From Gemmatimonas sp. (GTDB lineage: Bacteria; Gemmatimonadota; Gemmatimonadetes; Gemmatimonadales; Gemmatimonadaceae), in NCBI GenBank assembly GCA_021154285.1, contig JAJKIV010000171.1, positions 1 through 49,621 of the forward strand: a stretch of DNA of 49,621 nt. The letters are read 5' to 3'. The translations under genes were made by a program, and so were the position numbers. The notes below the pieces were generated by a model, which saw only the letters and a list, made by a program, of their open reading frames with translations, was not told the DNA's origin and made no database searches. Shown here in pieces: positions 32,672 to 40,581 of the stretch; position 1 is the first letter of the stretch; every line of letters starts with the position of its first letter.

Positions 32672-34570
32672 TTAGGCCACCGCTGCCCGGACGTCCGCCG
32701 GCGCCGCCAGGAGCTCACGACGCCACACCTGAAACGCCAGCACTCGCCACAGCCGCGCGGTGTGGTCTCGACCGCCGCGGTGCTCGTCGAGCAGGCGGCG
32801 TACGTAGGCGGACGAAACGAGCGAGTCGTTGGACTCGGGCATGTATTCTCCAAAAATGTCCTGGCCGCGATCGCGCAGCCAGCGCGTGAGGGGAACGAGG
32901 AATCCGCGCTTCTTCGCGTGCGTGATCGATCGAGGCAGCACGCGCTCCGCAGCCAGACGGACGAGTGCCTTGCCACTGCCGCCCCGCAGCTTGACGTCGG
33001 GCGGAAGCTGCGCAGCCCACTCGATCAAATGATGGTCGAGAAACGGGACGCGGCTCTCGAGGGATGCGGCCATGCTCATCTGGTCCTGCTTCGCCAGCAG
33101 CTCCTCCATGTACGTGACCTGATCGAACCGGAGCATCGCTTCCAGCGGGTTCACCGCCAAAAGCTTCCGGTCGATGAGCGGTCCGAGCTCGGAGTAGGCG
33201 CCACCTGCGTGCCCGTTGAGAACGAGCGCGCGATGCGCTGCGTCGAAGTCGGCGAACGGCTCGAGGTAGGACTCCTCGAACGACGACGCGCGGGCGAGGA
33301 ACGACCGCTTGAGACGACTGCCGACGTAGTCGTCTCCCAGCCGCCGGATCGCGCGCGCGAGGGACCCGCGTGCGGCGTTAGGCAGCACCGAGTCGAGGGC
33401 ACCGCCGGCTCGGAGGTTGAGCAGCGCGCGCGGATACCGTCCGTAACCCGCGAACAGCTCGTCGCTGCCCTCGCCCGTCAGCACGACCTTCACGCTCGAG
33501 ACCGCGAGCTCCGAGACGAAAAAGAGCGGAATGCTCGCCGAGAACGTGAGCGGGTGGTCACGATGCCGTGTCAGCCGGGGCAGCGCGTTGAAGAAGTCGT
33601 CCGCCGTGCACGCGACCTCGTGATGCTCCGTCTCGAACGTCTTCGCGACAATACGCGCGAACGGCAGCTCGCTCGCTTCCGCCTCGGCAAATCCGACTGA
33701 AAAGGTCCGCAGCTCGGACACGCCGCGCTCGCGCATGGCCGCGACGATCAGACTCGAGTCCAGCCCGCCGCTGAGAAACACTCCGAGCGGGACATCGCTC
33801 ATGAGCGTGATGTCGACCGCTTCGACGAATCGCCGCCAGAACTCGTCCGCTGCGTCGGCAAGGTCGCGAACGACGACGCGCCCGGGCTCGTACGCCGGCG
33901 GTGACCAGTAACGCTCGATAGAGACACGGCCATCCTTCCACGTCAGCGTGTGCCCCGGCTCGAGCTTCTTCACGCCTCGAAACAGCGTGCGACTTCCGCT
34001 CACGGTGCCCAGCGCGAAGTACTCGGCGACCGCCGCGTCGTCCACCTCGGGCGTGACCATCCCGCTCGCGAGAATCGCCTTGATCTCGGAGCCGAACACG
34101 AGGTCACCGCCGGGCGTCGTCGCGAAGAACATCGGCTTGATGCCACTGCGATCGCGCGCCAGGAGCAGAGCCCGCCGCTTTTCATCCCAGATGGCGAATC
34201 CGAACATGCCGCGCAGCTTGCGCGGGCACGCGCTACCGTACTCCTCATAGAGATGGACGATCGCTTCGGTATCGGATCGCGTGCGGAACTGATGCCCGCG
34301 CGCCTCGAGCGGCGCCCGGTGCTCGGCGTGGTTGAAGATCTCGCCGTTGTACGCGATCCAGACTGTTTCGTCCTCGTTGGCCATCGGCTGATGGCCGCCA
34401 CTCAGATCGATGATGCTCAGCCGACGGAAGCCGAGTCCAACGTTTCCGTTCACGTACTGACCGTCGTCGTCCGGGCCGCGATGGGCTATCGCGTCGCTCA
34501 TCCGCTCGATCACACGCGGATTCACGCGAGCATTCGGATCGGACAGCACGATCCCGCAGATGCCGCACAT
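32672..34570 (-). CDS. Asparagine synthase-type amidotransferase (AsnB-like), copy 2
   Basis: 632 residues from the ATG at 34570 (MCGICGIVLSDPNARVN); the frame stays open upstream but Cys2 must follow the start Met. Glutaminase marks: AHRGPDDDGQY, RRLSIIDLSGGHQPM, AYNGEIFNH. Synthase marks: FLSGGLDSSLIV near 262-273, LTGEGSDELFAGYGRYP, DQMSMAASLESRVPFLDHHL. This sequence is clearly diverged from copy 1 at 21049. The ATG overlaps the heparinase-like stop by one base (TAATG). As part of a glycan operon it may amidate uronic acid residues; asparagine synthesis remains possible. Confidence 0.9.
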   Translation of the reverse strand: MCGICGIVLSDPNARVNPRVIERMSDAIAHRGPDDDGQYVNGNVGLGFRRLSIIDLSGGHQPMANEDETVWIAYNGEIFNHAEHRAPLEARGHQFRTRSDTEAIVHLYEEYGSACPRKLRGMFGFAIWDEKRRALLLARDRSGIKPMFFATTPGGDLVFGSEIKAILASGMVTPEVDDAAVAEYFALGTVSGSRTLFRGVKKLEPGHTLTWKDGRVSIERYWSPPAYEPGRVVVRDLADAADEFWRRFVEAVDITLMSDVPLGVFLSGGLDSSLIVAAMRERGVSELRTFSVGFAEAEASELPFARIVAKTFETEHHEVACTADDFFNALPRLTRHRDHPLTFSASIPLFFVSELAVSSVKVVLTGEGSDELFAGYGRYPRALLNLRAGGALDSVLPNAARGSLARAIRRLGDDYVGSRLKRSFLARASSFEESYLEPFADFDAAHRALVLNGHAGGAYSELGPLIDRKLLAVNPLEAMLRFDQVTYMEELLAKQDQMSMAASLESRVPFLDHHLIEWAAQLPPDVKLRGGSGKALVRLAAERVLPRSITHAKKRGFLVPLTRWLRDRGQDIFGEYMPESNDSLVSSAYVRRLLDEHRGGRDHTARLWRVLAFQVWRRELLAAPADVRAAVA

Positions 34571-36768
34571 TATCGGATCACTGGGAGGGAAGAGGCCGGC
34601 GCGTCCATCGCTTCGAGCGACGGCGCTTGCGCGGCACGGATCGAGAGGATTCGGGCCGGTCCAGTCACGCCGTCCGGAAGCTCGAGGCGCACCGAGTCGC
34701 CGTCGTGCAGATGACGACCGAGGCGGGTTGCCGGATTCGTGAAAGAAGTGATGACGGACACCGGTAGCGGCCCGCGGTAGCCGAGGCGCAGCAGTGCCGC
34801 GTCGACCTGACGTGCGTACCCGGGTGCTCGCGTGGTCGACTCTACCGATGCATCGAGCGGCCCCACAGCTCCGCTCCACGCGATCTGATAGTGCGGCGTT
34901 GTCGCCGCGGATCCCGACAGCGACACTTCGTTAGGTGGGATCCCGAGGGGCCAGTGGACCGCGATCGGGCCATCCGTCACCCCGGCGATCCAGTCGCAGA
35001 TGATCACGCCCACGCCGCGGACGAGCAACACCTGCCGCCGATGCGTCAACCGTCCGCCCACGGCATCACGCTCGTAGGCGAGGTCGCACCACCAAACCTG
35101 CCCGTCATCGCCGAACCGATGCGTTGGCGTAGGCGCCAGCCGCGCCCACGAGAACGAGCCAGCGGGTTCGGCAAGCGGCGACCGTTCGATCACAAGGCAG
35201 GCATGGGCAGCTTCCGAGCGGGCGTGATCGCGCGCAGGGCGACCGATCGTGTAGCCCGCGCAACCCGGGTCGACGACGATGTGGGTCGCGCCGCGGGCGA
35301 TTTCCACATGTCCCAGGTCTGTGTGCGCGTGGCCCGTGCGATCTCCGCCGTGCGGCCCCGCATCTACGAGACACCACCACGCGTCCGCTCCCTCGCTCTC
35401 GCGCCCGACGAAATAGCCGGCCGCGGGAAGGGCGCCCGAGTCGCGCTCCATTGCCGGCTCGCGTCGCGTTCGCGTCGCGACGTACTTACCGTTGCTGCCT
35501 GACGAGGCACGGTCCGCCATATCGCAGAGCCACAGCCACGCCGGCTCGTCGACGAGCCACCACGCGGCCGCGCGATGAGCATCCGTCGTGAAAGGCACGA
35601 GATCTGGATCACGAAACAGACTCGCCCCGAGGGCGAGTACGGGTCCCTGATCCTGTGGGTCGACGGGAGCCAGAAGGAGTGTGTCACCGCTGTCCTCGTC
35701 GCCGATGACCGGCCAGGTCCCGTCGGGTCGGCGGAGGAGTCGCGCGGCATCCACCTGCGCCCGCACCCGATCACGCGCGGAATCGGGCACGGCGAGGCCG
35801 AACGCACGAGCGAGAAGCAGGTAGTGGAGGTAGAACTCCGCCGTGTACTTGTGGTATCCGACCGAGCGCTCGTAGTGCATGCCGTCGCTCAGCACCTGTG
35901 CATCAAGCTCCGACTCGAGAATCTCCTGCCCGAGGGCCGCCCAATCGGCGGCCCGACGCAGCTCCGGGAACATCAGACCGACGTACAGGAGACCGAGGCC
36001 TTCACCTGTGAGGTGAGTGTTCGGGCTGTGGTGAATCGAGTCGAATCGCTCGATGTGCCGCGCGTGGTGCCACAGTGAGACGAGAAAGCACTCCACCCGC
36101 GCTGGGGTCCAGGCCGGCGACTGACACGTCAACGCCCAGATCCAGCACCACGCGATCGCCCGGAACGCCACCTCCAGGCTGCTGGTCCAGTTGATTCCGA
36201 TGCCGTGTGGATTCTCGGCGATCCAGGAGTCGAGCAGCGCCATCAGTCGCTCGGCCGTTCCTTCGTCTCGGTCGAGGAAGTAGCCCTGTGCCAACCGAAC
36301 GAGATGGTGGTGGCGGCTGAGCTCCCAGATCACCTTCACGTCGCCGCCGGCGATCCCGTCCATGTAGCGGACCCGACTCCAGTGTAGGCGTGAGACGACG
36401 GCCCGTGAAGTGGGGTGCCGGTTCCACTCGTGCCGGGCCGGGTCGATCGCCAGCGGCATCCCGAACACCGACCACCGGCCGCTCGCGGCATCGTCGACCG
36501 ATCGCTCCAGTGCCTCGCGTGCGGGGAGCGATCCGACCGCGCGCCCGCGAAGGTGCGGGAGCGGGAACCGATCCTGGGACGCGGCAGCCAGTGCTCGTCG
36601 CAGCGCGTCGCGATCGGAGCTCGAGGCCAGTTCGCCGAGCGTGGACGTGAGCAGGCCCCCAAGCGCCGACGGTCCCCGTAGATACGGGGCAACGCGATCG
36701 AGGCGCTTTTCGACCTCCTGACGAATCCGAATCAGTGTCGCGAGACGGCGGCGAGACGCTTTGGGCAC
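34570..36768 (-). CDS. Heparinase II/III family protein
   Basis: 732 residues, GTG start. The N-terminal two thirds is an alpha/alpha barrel: WSVFGMPLAIDPARHEWNRH, NWTSSLEVAFRAIAWCW, SIHHSPNTHLTGEGLGLLY, DGMHYERSVGYHKYTAEFYL. The C-terminal beta-sandwich has VDAGPHGGDRTGHAHTDLGH and HIVVDPGCAGYTIG, the typical Heparinase_II_III core with His and Tyr candidates for catalysis. No signal peptide is seen, so it may be cytosolic or exported by another route, unusual for a degradative lyase. In many exopolysaccharide clusters such proteins accompany a bi-domain oxidoreductase and an asparagine synthase, as here, and their biosynthetic role is not proven. It heads the operon with AsnB copy 2. Confidence 0.88.
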   Translation of the reverse strand: MPKASRRRLATLIRIRQEVEKRLDRVAPYLRGPSALGGLLTSTLGELASSSDRDALRRALAAASQDRFPLPHLRGRAVGSLPAREALERSVDDAASGRWSVFGMPLAIDPARHEWNRHPTSRAVVSRLHWSRVRYMDGIAGGDVKVIWELSRHHHLVRLAQGYFLDRDEGTAERLMALLDSWIAENPHGIGINWTSSLEVAFRAIAWCWIWALTCQSPAWTPARVECFLVSLWHHARHIERFDSIHHSPNTHLTGEGLGLLYVGLMFPELRRAADWAALGQEILESELDAQVLSDGMHYERSVGYHKYTAEFYLHYLLLARAFGLAVPDSARDRVRAQVDAARLLRRPDGTWPVIGDEDSGDTLLLAPVDPQDQGPVLALGASLFRDPDLVPFTTDAHRAAAWWLVDEPAWLWLCDMADRASSGSNGKYVATRTRREPAMERDSGALPAAGYFVGRESEGADAWWCLVDAGPHGGDRTGHAHTDLGHVEIARGATHIVVDPGCAGYTIGRPARDHARSEAAHACLVIERSPLAEPAGSFSWARLAPTPTHRFGDDGQVWWCDLAYERDAVGGRLTHRRQVLLVRGVGVIICDWIAGVTDGPIAVHWPLGIPPNEVSLSGSAATTPHYQIAWSGAVGPLDASVESTTRAPGYARQVDAALLRLGYRGPLPVSVITSFTNPATRLGRHLHDGDSVRLELPDGVTGPARILSIRAAQAPSLEAMDAPASSLPVIR

Positions 36769-37221
36769 GACCTGGCAAAAGAGAAACGACCCGCGTGGCC
36801 GGGGTGGCGTTGCGGGGAGAATTCCGACCGAACGATAGCATGCGGCGGAGGCGAGCTGCGCCTCTCGAGACCACCTGCACCGGTATGCAAGTCCCCGACC
36901 GGACTATCCATGGCTCATGGAAGCCACCCTGCCATGGCACCTGAGTCGTCCATGTAGGGATGCCTGGACACGTTGTGGCGTTTCGCCCACAGCGCGCTAG
37001 GTAACTAACTTTGGCCGCGCACGTTGCGGTTACCTGACCCGCCCGGTATGGCGTCCATGTCGTAAGGCGGGACTCTCAGATCGGGAAGGGAAGGACAGCG
37101 GGACGCTGGCCCGTAAGCTGCTTTGACCGATCCGACATCTGCCGATGGGCGGCGTCTCGCCTATGCGGTACGCAAACCGTGATGTCCGTACGTGTCCACT
37201 GATCGCAATGACCCGCAATCA
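36769..37221. other. 453-base divergent intergenic region, no gene seen
   Basis: The region separates the heparinase-led operon from the GT4/bi-domain oxidoreductase operon. It holds an inverted repeat AGGTAAC (36999-37005) / GTTACCT (37029-37035) and a short CAGCG/CGCTG hairpin near 37097-37110. A TTGGCC...TTGC arrangement near 37011-37028 resembles a sigma-54 site, but the GG-to-GC distance is one base too long. The open frames here are shadow-like and carry no domain. Confidence 0.45.
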
Positions 37222-38406
37222 ATGACGGGCCTCGCCATAGAATCGCGAACCAACCCCGCCGCCACCACGCAAGGCGACGGCAATCGAAGTCGTCCCGTGC
37301 GCGTGTGCATACTCGCCCCGTCCATCGACGTGCTCGGGGGTCAATCGCGCCAGGCGGAACGCCTGATGAACGGGCTGGCCGCCGAGACGTCCGTCGAGAT
37401 CGGCTTCATTCCGCACGCGCCGCGTCTGCCTCGGCCACTGCGGTTTCTGCAGCGGATCAAGTACGTCCGCACCGTGGTCAATACCGTCGTGTATTGGATC
37501 ATGGCGGTGACCCGGCTCTGGCGGTACGACGTCATACACGCCTACTCGGCGTCGTACTACTCGTACCTGCTGTCGGTGCTGCCGATCATCCTCCTGGCAA
37601 AGCTGTATCGAAAGCGGCTCCTGCTAAACTACCACAGTGGAGAAGCGGAAGATCATCTGGCCAACTGGAAGCTGACGGCGTTGCCGTTCATCCGGCTGGC
37701 TGACCTGATCGTGGTGCCGTCCGGCTACCTCGTCGACGTGTTCGCGAAGTTCGGCCTCAAGGCACGCGCGATTCACAACGTCGTGGAGCTCGACGTCTTC
37801 CGCTACCGCGAGCGCAAGCCGATTCGACCCGTCTTCCTAACGAGTCGCCTCCACGAGCCGCTGTACAACGTACCCTGCGTGCTGCGAGGGTTCGCGGTGG
37901 TGCAACGGCACTACCCGGAGGCGTCGCTGGTGGTGGCCGGCGATGGCTGGATGCGACCGCAGCTCGAGCAGTTGGCGGTAGAGCTCGGCCTGAAGAACAC
38001 GCGGTTCGTTGGACGCGTGCCGTGGGGGGACATGCCGGACCTGTATGATGCGTCCGACGTGTACCTCACCGCGACGAACATCGACAACATGCCGGGTTCG
38101 GTGATCGAGTGTCTGTCGTGTGGCCTCCCGGTCGTCACCACCGATGCCGGCGGCGTTCCCTACATCGTCACGCACGACGAAACGGCGCTGATCGTGCCGC
38201 GTGACGATCACGAGGCGCTCGCCGAGCAGGCGATGCGTCTCCTTCGCGATGCTGATCTCGCGGTGCACCTCGCGCGAAACGGGCGAACCGCCTGCGTGAA
38301 CTACGCGTGGCCGGCAGTTCGCTCGGAATGGCTCGAGGCGTATCACGAGCTCGGTCGACAAGTGATGTCATCCGCCCCCTCCCCGATTCGCTCGGAGATT
38401 CAATGA
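37222..38406 (+). CDS. Glycosyltransferase family 4 protein
   Basis: About 394 residues from the ATG at 37222; a GTG at 37192 would add ten residues. No clear ribosome site precedes either. Body: VCILAPSIDVLGGQSRQAERL near 30 (glycine loop), VIHAYSASYYSYLLSVLP, LLNYHSGEAEDH, DLIVVPSGYLVDVFAKFGL, NVVELDVFRYR, SLVVAGDGWMRPQLEQLA, DASDVYLTATNIDNMPGSVIECLSCGLPVVTTDAGG. The donor-site loop NMPGSVIECLSCGLPVV matches GT4 retaining enzymes (E-x7-E region with P). It overlaps the next gene by four bases (ATGA at 38403-38406). It probably adds a sugar to the exopolysaccharide repeat unit in the cytosol. Confidence 0.87.
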   Translation: MTGLAIESRTNPAATTQGDGNRSRPVRVCILAPSIDVLGGQSRQAERLMNGLAAETSVEIGFIPHAPRLPRPLRFLQRIKYVRTVVNTVVYWIMAVTRLWRYDVIHAYSASYYSYLLSVLPIILLAKLYRKRLLLNYHSGEAEDHLANWKLTALPFIRLADLIVVPSGYLVDVFAKFGLKARAIHNVVELDVFRYRERKPIRPVFLTSRLHEPLYNVPCVLRGFAVVQRHYPEASLVVAGDGWMRPQLEQLAVELGLKNTRFVGRVPWGDMPDLYDASDVYLTATNIDNMPGSVIECLSCGLPVVTTDAGGVPYIVTHDETALIVPRDDHEALAEQAMRLLRDADLAVHLARNGRTACVNYAWPAVRSEWLEAYHELGRQVMSSAPSPIRSEIQ

Positions 38407-40577
38407 AGCAGGTGTTACGAAAGGGCCTCAAGCACATCGTCGTGGACGAGGTACCGGATCCGGCGCCCGCGCCGCATCACGTCCTCGTTCGCCCGGTGTA
38501 TTCGCTCATCAGCGCCGGCACTGAAACGGCGAGCATTCACAAGGAAAGTCTCCTGAGCAGCGTCGCCGAGAATCCGTCGCACCTACGCAAGATCTACGAC
38601 GCGATGAAGGTGGCAGGGCCTGTCCGGACCGTGGCTGAGGTTCAGGCGAAGTTCTCGGAGTACGCCGCATTGGGCTACTCGGGCGCCGGTTACGTGGTGG
38701 ACCGCCACCCGTCGGTGACGGACCTCGAGATCGGCAGTCGCGTCGCCTATGGCGGCGAGGGCACCGGACATGCCGAGACGGTGCTGTCCGGGCGCCTGCT
38801 GACAGCCCGTATTCCGGATGAAGTGTCGTTCGAGGAAGCCTGCTTTACGACGTTAGGCGCCATTGCCATGCATGGCGTCCGCATGGCGAACCTCGGCGTC
38901 GGCGACGTCGTCGCCGTCGTGGGGATGGGGATGATCGGCCAGCTGGTCGCGCAGATTGCGCGCGCGCAGGGTGCTGTGGTGATCGCGCTCGACCTGCGCC
39001 CGGACCGAATCACGCTTGCCGAGCGACTCGGGGCGGATCACGCATTCGCCCCGGGCGACGAGGCCGAGCGGCGTATCGCGGCGCTCACGGCGGGACGCGG
39101 CGCGGATTGCGTGATCGTCGCGGCCGCCGCCAAGTCATCGGCGCCGGTGGAGTTGGCGCTGCGACTCTGTCGCGAGCGCGGACGGGTCGTGGTCGTGGGC
39201 GCGGTGGAGATGAACCTCTCGCGCGACCTGATGTACGTGAAGGAGATCGACGTCGTCGTCTCGCGCGCCTATGGACCGGGGAGCTATGACCCGGCGTACG
39301 AGCGTCAGGCGCGCGACTACCCGGCTGGGTACGTCCGGTGGACCGAGAACCGGAACATGGAGGAGTTTCTCCGGCTCATCGCGACGAAACGTGTCGACGT
39401 TAGGCCGATGATCAGTCACACGTTCGACCTTGCCCAGGCGTCCGCGGCGTACGACACGATCATGGCGCCGGGGTCGAACAGCCTCGCGGTCGTACTGCGC
39501 TACCCGGACCCCGCGGTGTCTGGTTCGGAGCTGACGTTCACGCCGCGCCGGCGCGTCGATCTGGCGCCGGCGGCGCCGCGAAAATCGGGCGATCTCAAAG
39601 TGGCGTTAGTTGGAGCAGGCAATCTCGCGCGGTGGGCGCACCTCCCGAACATCGCGAAGATCGATGGCGTCTCGCTGCACGCGGTGTATTCCGCGAGTGG
39701 TCCGCGCGGCGCGACGTACGGCAAGCGATTCGGCGCGGCGTACGCCAGCTCGGACTACCAGCAGATCCTCGACGATAAGGACATCGAGATCGTGCTTATC
39801 GTGAGCAGGAACCAGCAGCACGCCGAACAGGCCGAGGCAGCGCTGCGCGCTGGCAAGCACGTATTTCTCGAGAAGCCGATGGCGCTCACGGAGCTCGAGT
39901 GCCGCGCGCTGAATACCGCGGTCGAGGAAAGCGGCAGGCTGCTCACCGTGGGATTCAACCGGCGCTTCGCGCCGTTCTACGTCGAGCAGAAGCGGATGCT
40001 GTCGCGCCGCAGCGGTCCGGCCGTCGTGAACTGCCGCGTGAACTCACCGGGACTCTCGGGCACGTACTGGGCAGCCGAAGCGGCGCACGGCGGAGCGATT
40101 CTCGGCGAGGGTTGTCACTTCACCGACCTGCTCTACTGGCTTCTCGAGTCCGAACCAGTGTGGGTGAGTGGGGCATGTCTACCGACCACCGCGAAGGAGC
40201 CGATCGGCGACCATAACGTGGCGACGACGATCGGGTTTGCCGACGGGTCGGTTGCGAACCTCACGTACTGCACGATCGGCAGCAAGACCTCGGCGGGAGA
40301 GCGCGTGGAAGGCTGGGCGCCCGGCCTCGGTGCGATCGTCGAGGACTTCAAGTGGTTCCAGTCGCGCACGGGAACGCGCAGCACGAAGTCGAAGTGGTGG
40401 CCCGAGAAGGGCTACGAGCAGCAGATGCGTGGGTTCATCGAGTCGATCCGCAAGGGCGCCGCGCCCGCGGTGTCGGTACGCGACGGCGCACGATCGACGC
40501 TCGTGTGCCTCCGCATCCTCGAGTCGGTGCGCGACCGCACGCCGCGCACCGTGGATCTCGACGCGCTGCTGGGTTGA
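38403..40577 (+). CDS. Bi-domain oxidoreductase (MDR dehydrogenase + Gfo/Idh/MocA fusion)
   Basis: 724 residues. The N-terminal ~390 residues are a medium-chain dehydrogenase: LISAGTETASIHKES, LGYSGAGYVVD, GVGDVVAVVGMGMIGQLVAQIARAQG (NAD-binding), LGADHAFAPGD. The remaining ~320 are a Gfo/Idh/MocA dehydrogenase: VALVGAGNLARWAHLPNI, SRNQQHAEQAEAALRAGKH, VFLEKPMALTELECRA, GEGCHFTDLLYWL. Such fusions occur with heparinase-like and AsnB-like genes in exopolysaccharide clusters and presumably oxidise or epimerise a sugar nucleotide or polymer residue; substrate is unknown. The C-terminal ADH catalytic-zinc pattern is not convincing. The stop is four bases from the convergent stop of the next gene. 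Confidence 0.9.
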   Translation: MKQVLRKGLKHIVVDEVPDPAPAPHHVLVRPVYSLISAGTETASIHKESLLSSVAENPSHLRKIYDAMKVAGPVRTVAEVQAKFSEYAALGYSGAGYVVDRHPSVTDLEIGSRVAYGGEGTGHAETVLSGRLLTARIPDEVSFEEACFTTLGAIAMHGVRMANLGVGDVVAVVGMGMIGQLVAQIARAQGAVVIALDLRPDRITLAERLGADHAFAPGDEAERRIAALTAGRGADCVIVAAAAKSSAPVELALRLCRERGRVVVVGAVEMNLSRDLMYVKEIDVVVSRAYGPGSYDPAYERQARDYPAGYVRWTENRNMEEFLRLIATKRVDVRPMISHTFDLAQASAAYDTIMAPGSNSLAVVLRYPDPAVSGSELTFTPRRRVDLAPAAPRKSGDLKVALVGAGNLARWAHLPNIAKIDGVSLHAVYSASGPRGATYGKRFGAAYASSDYQQILDDKDIEIVLIVSRNQQHAEQAEAALRAGKHVFLEKPMALTELECRALNTAVEESGRLLTVGFNRRFAPFYVEQKRMLSRRSGPAVVNCRVNSPGLSGTYWAAEAAHGGAILGEGCHFTDLLYWLLESEPVWVSGACLPTTAKEPIGDHNVATTIGFADGSVANLTYCTIGSKTSAGERVEGWAPGLGAIVEDFKWFQSRTGTRSTKSKWWPEKGYEQQMRGFIESIRKGAAPAVSVRDGARSTLVCLRILESVRDRTPRTVDLDALLG

Positions 40578-40581
40578 TCGC

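Noticed and set aside
36002-36940. 312-residue open frame overlapping the heparinase-like gene start
   Set aside because: Different frame from the recognisable barrel and without any domain; Arg/Pro-rich shadow.
37011-37028. Sigma-54 promoter candidate
   Set aside because: TTGGCC...TTGC is present, but the GG-GC spacing is 11 and not 10 bases, and no enhancer site is recognised.
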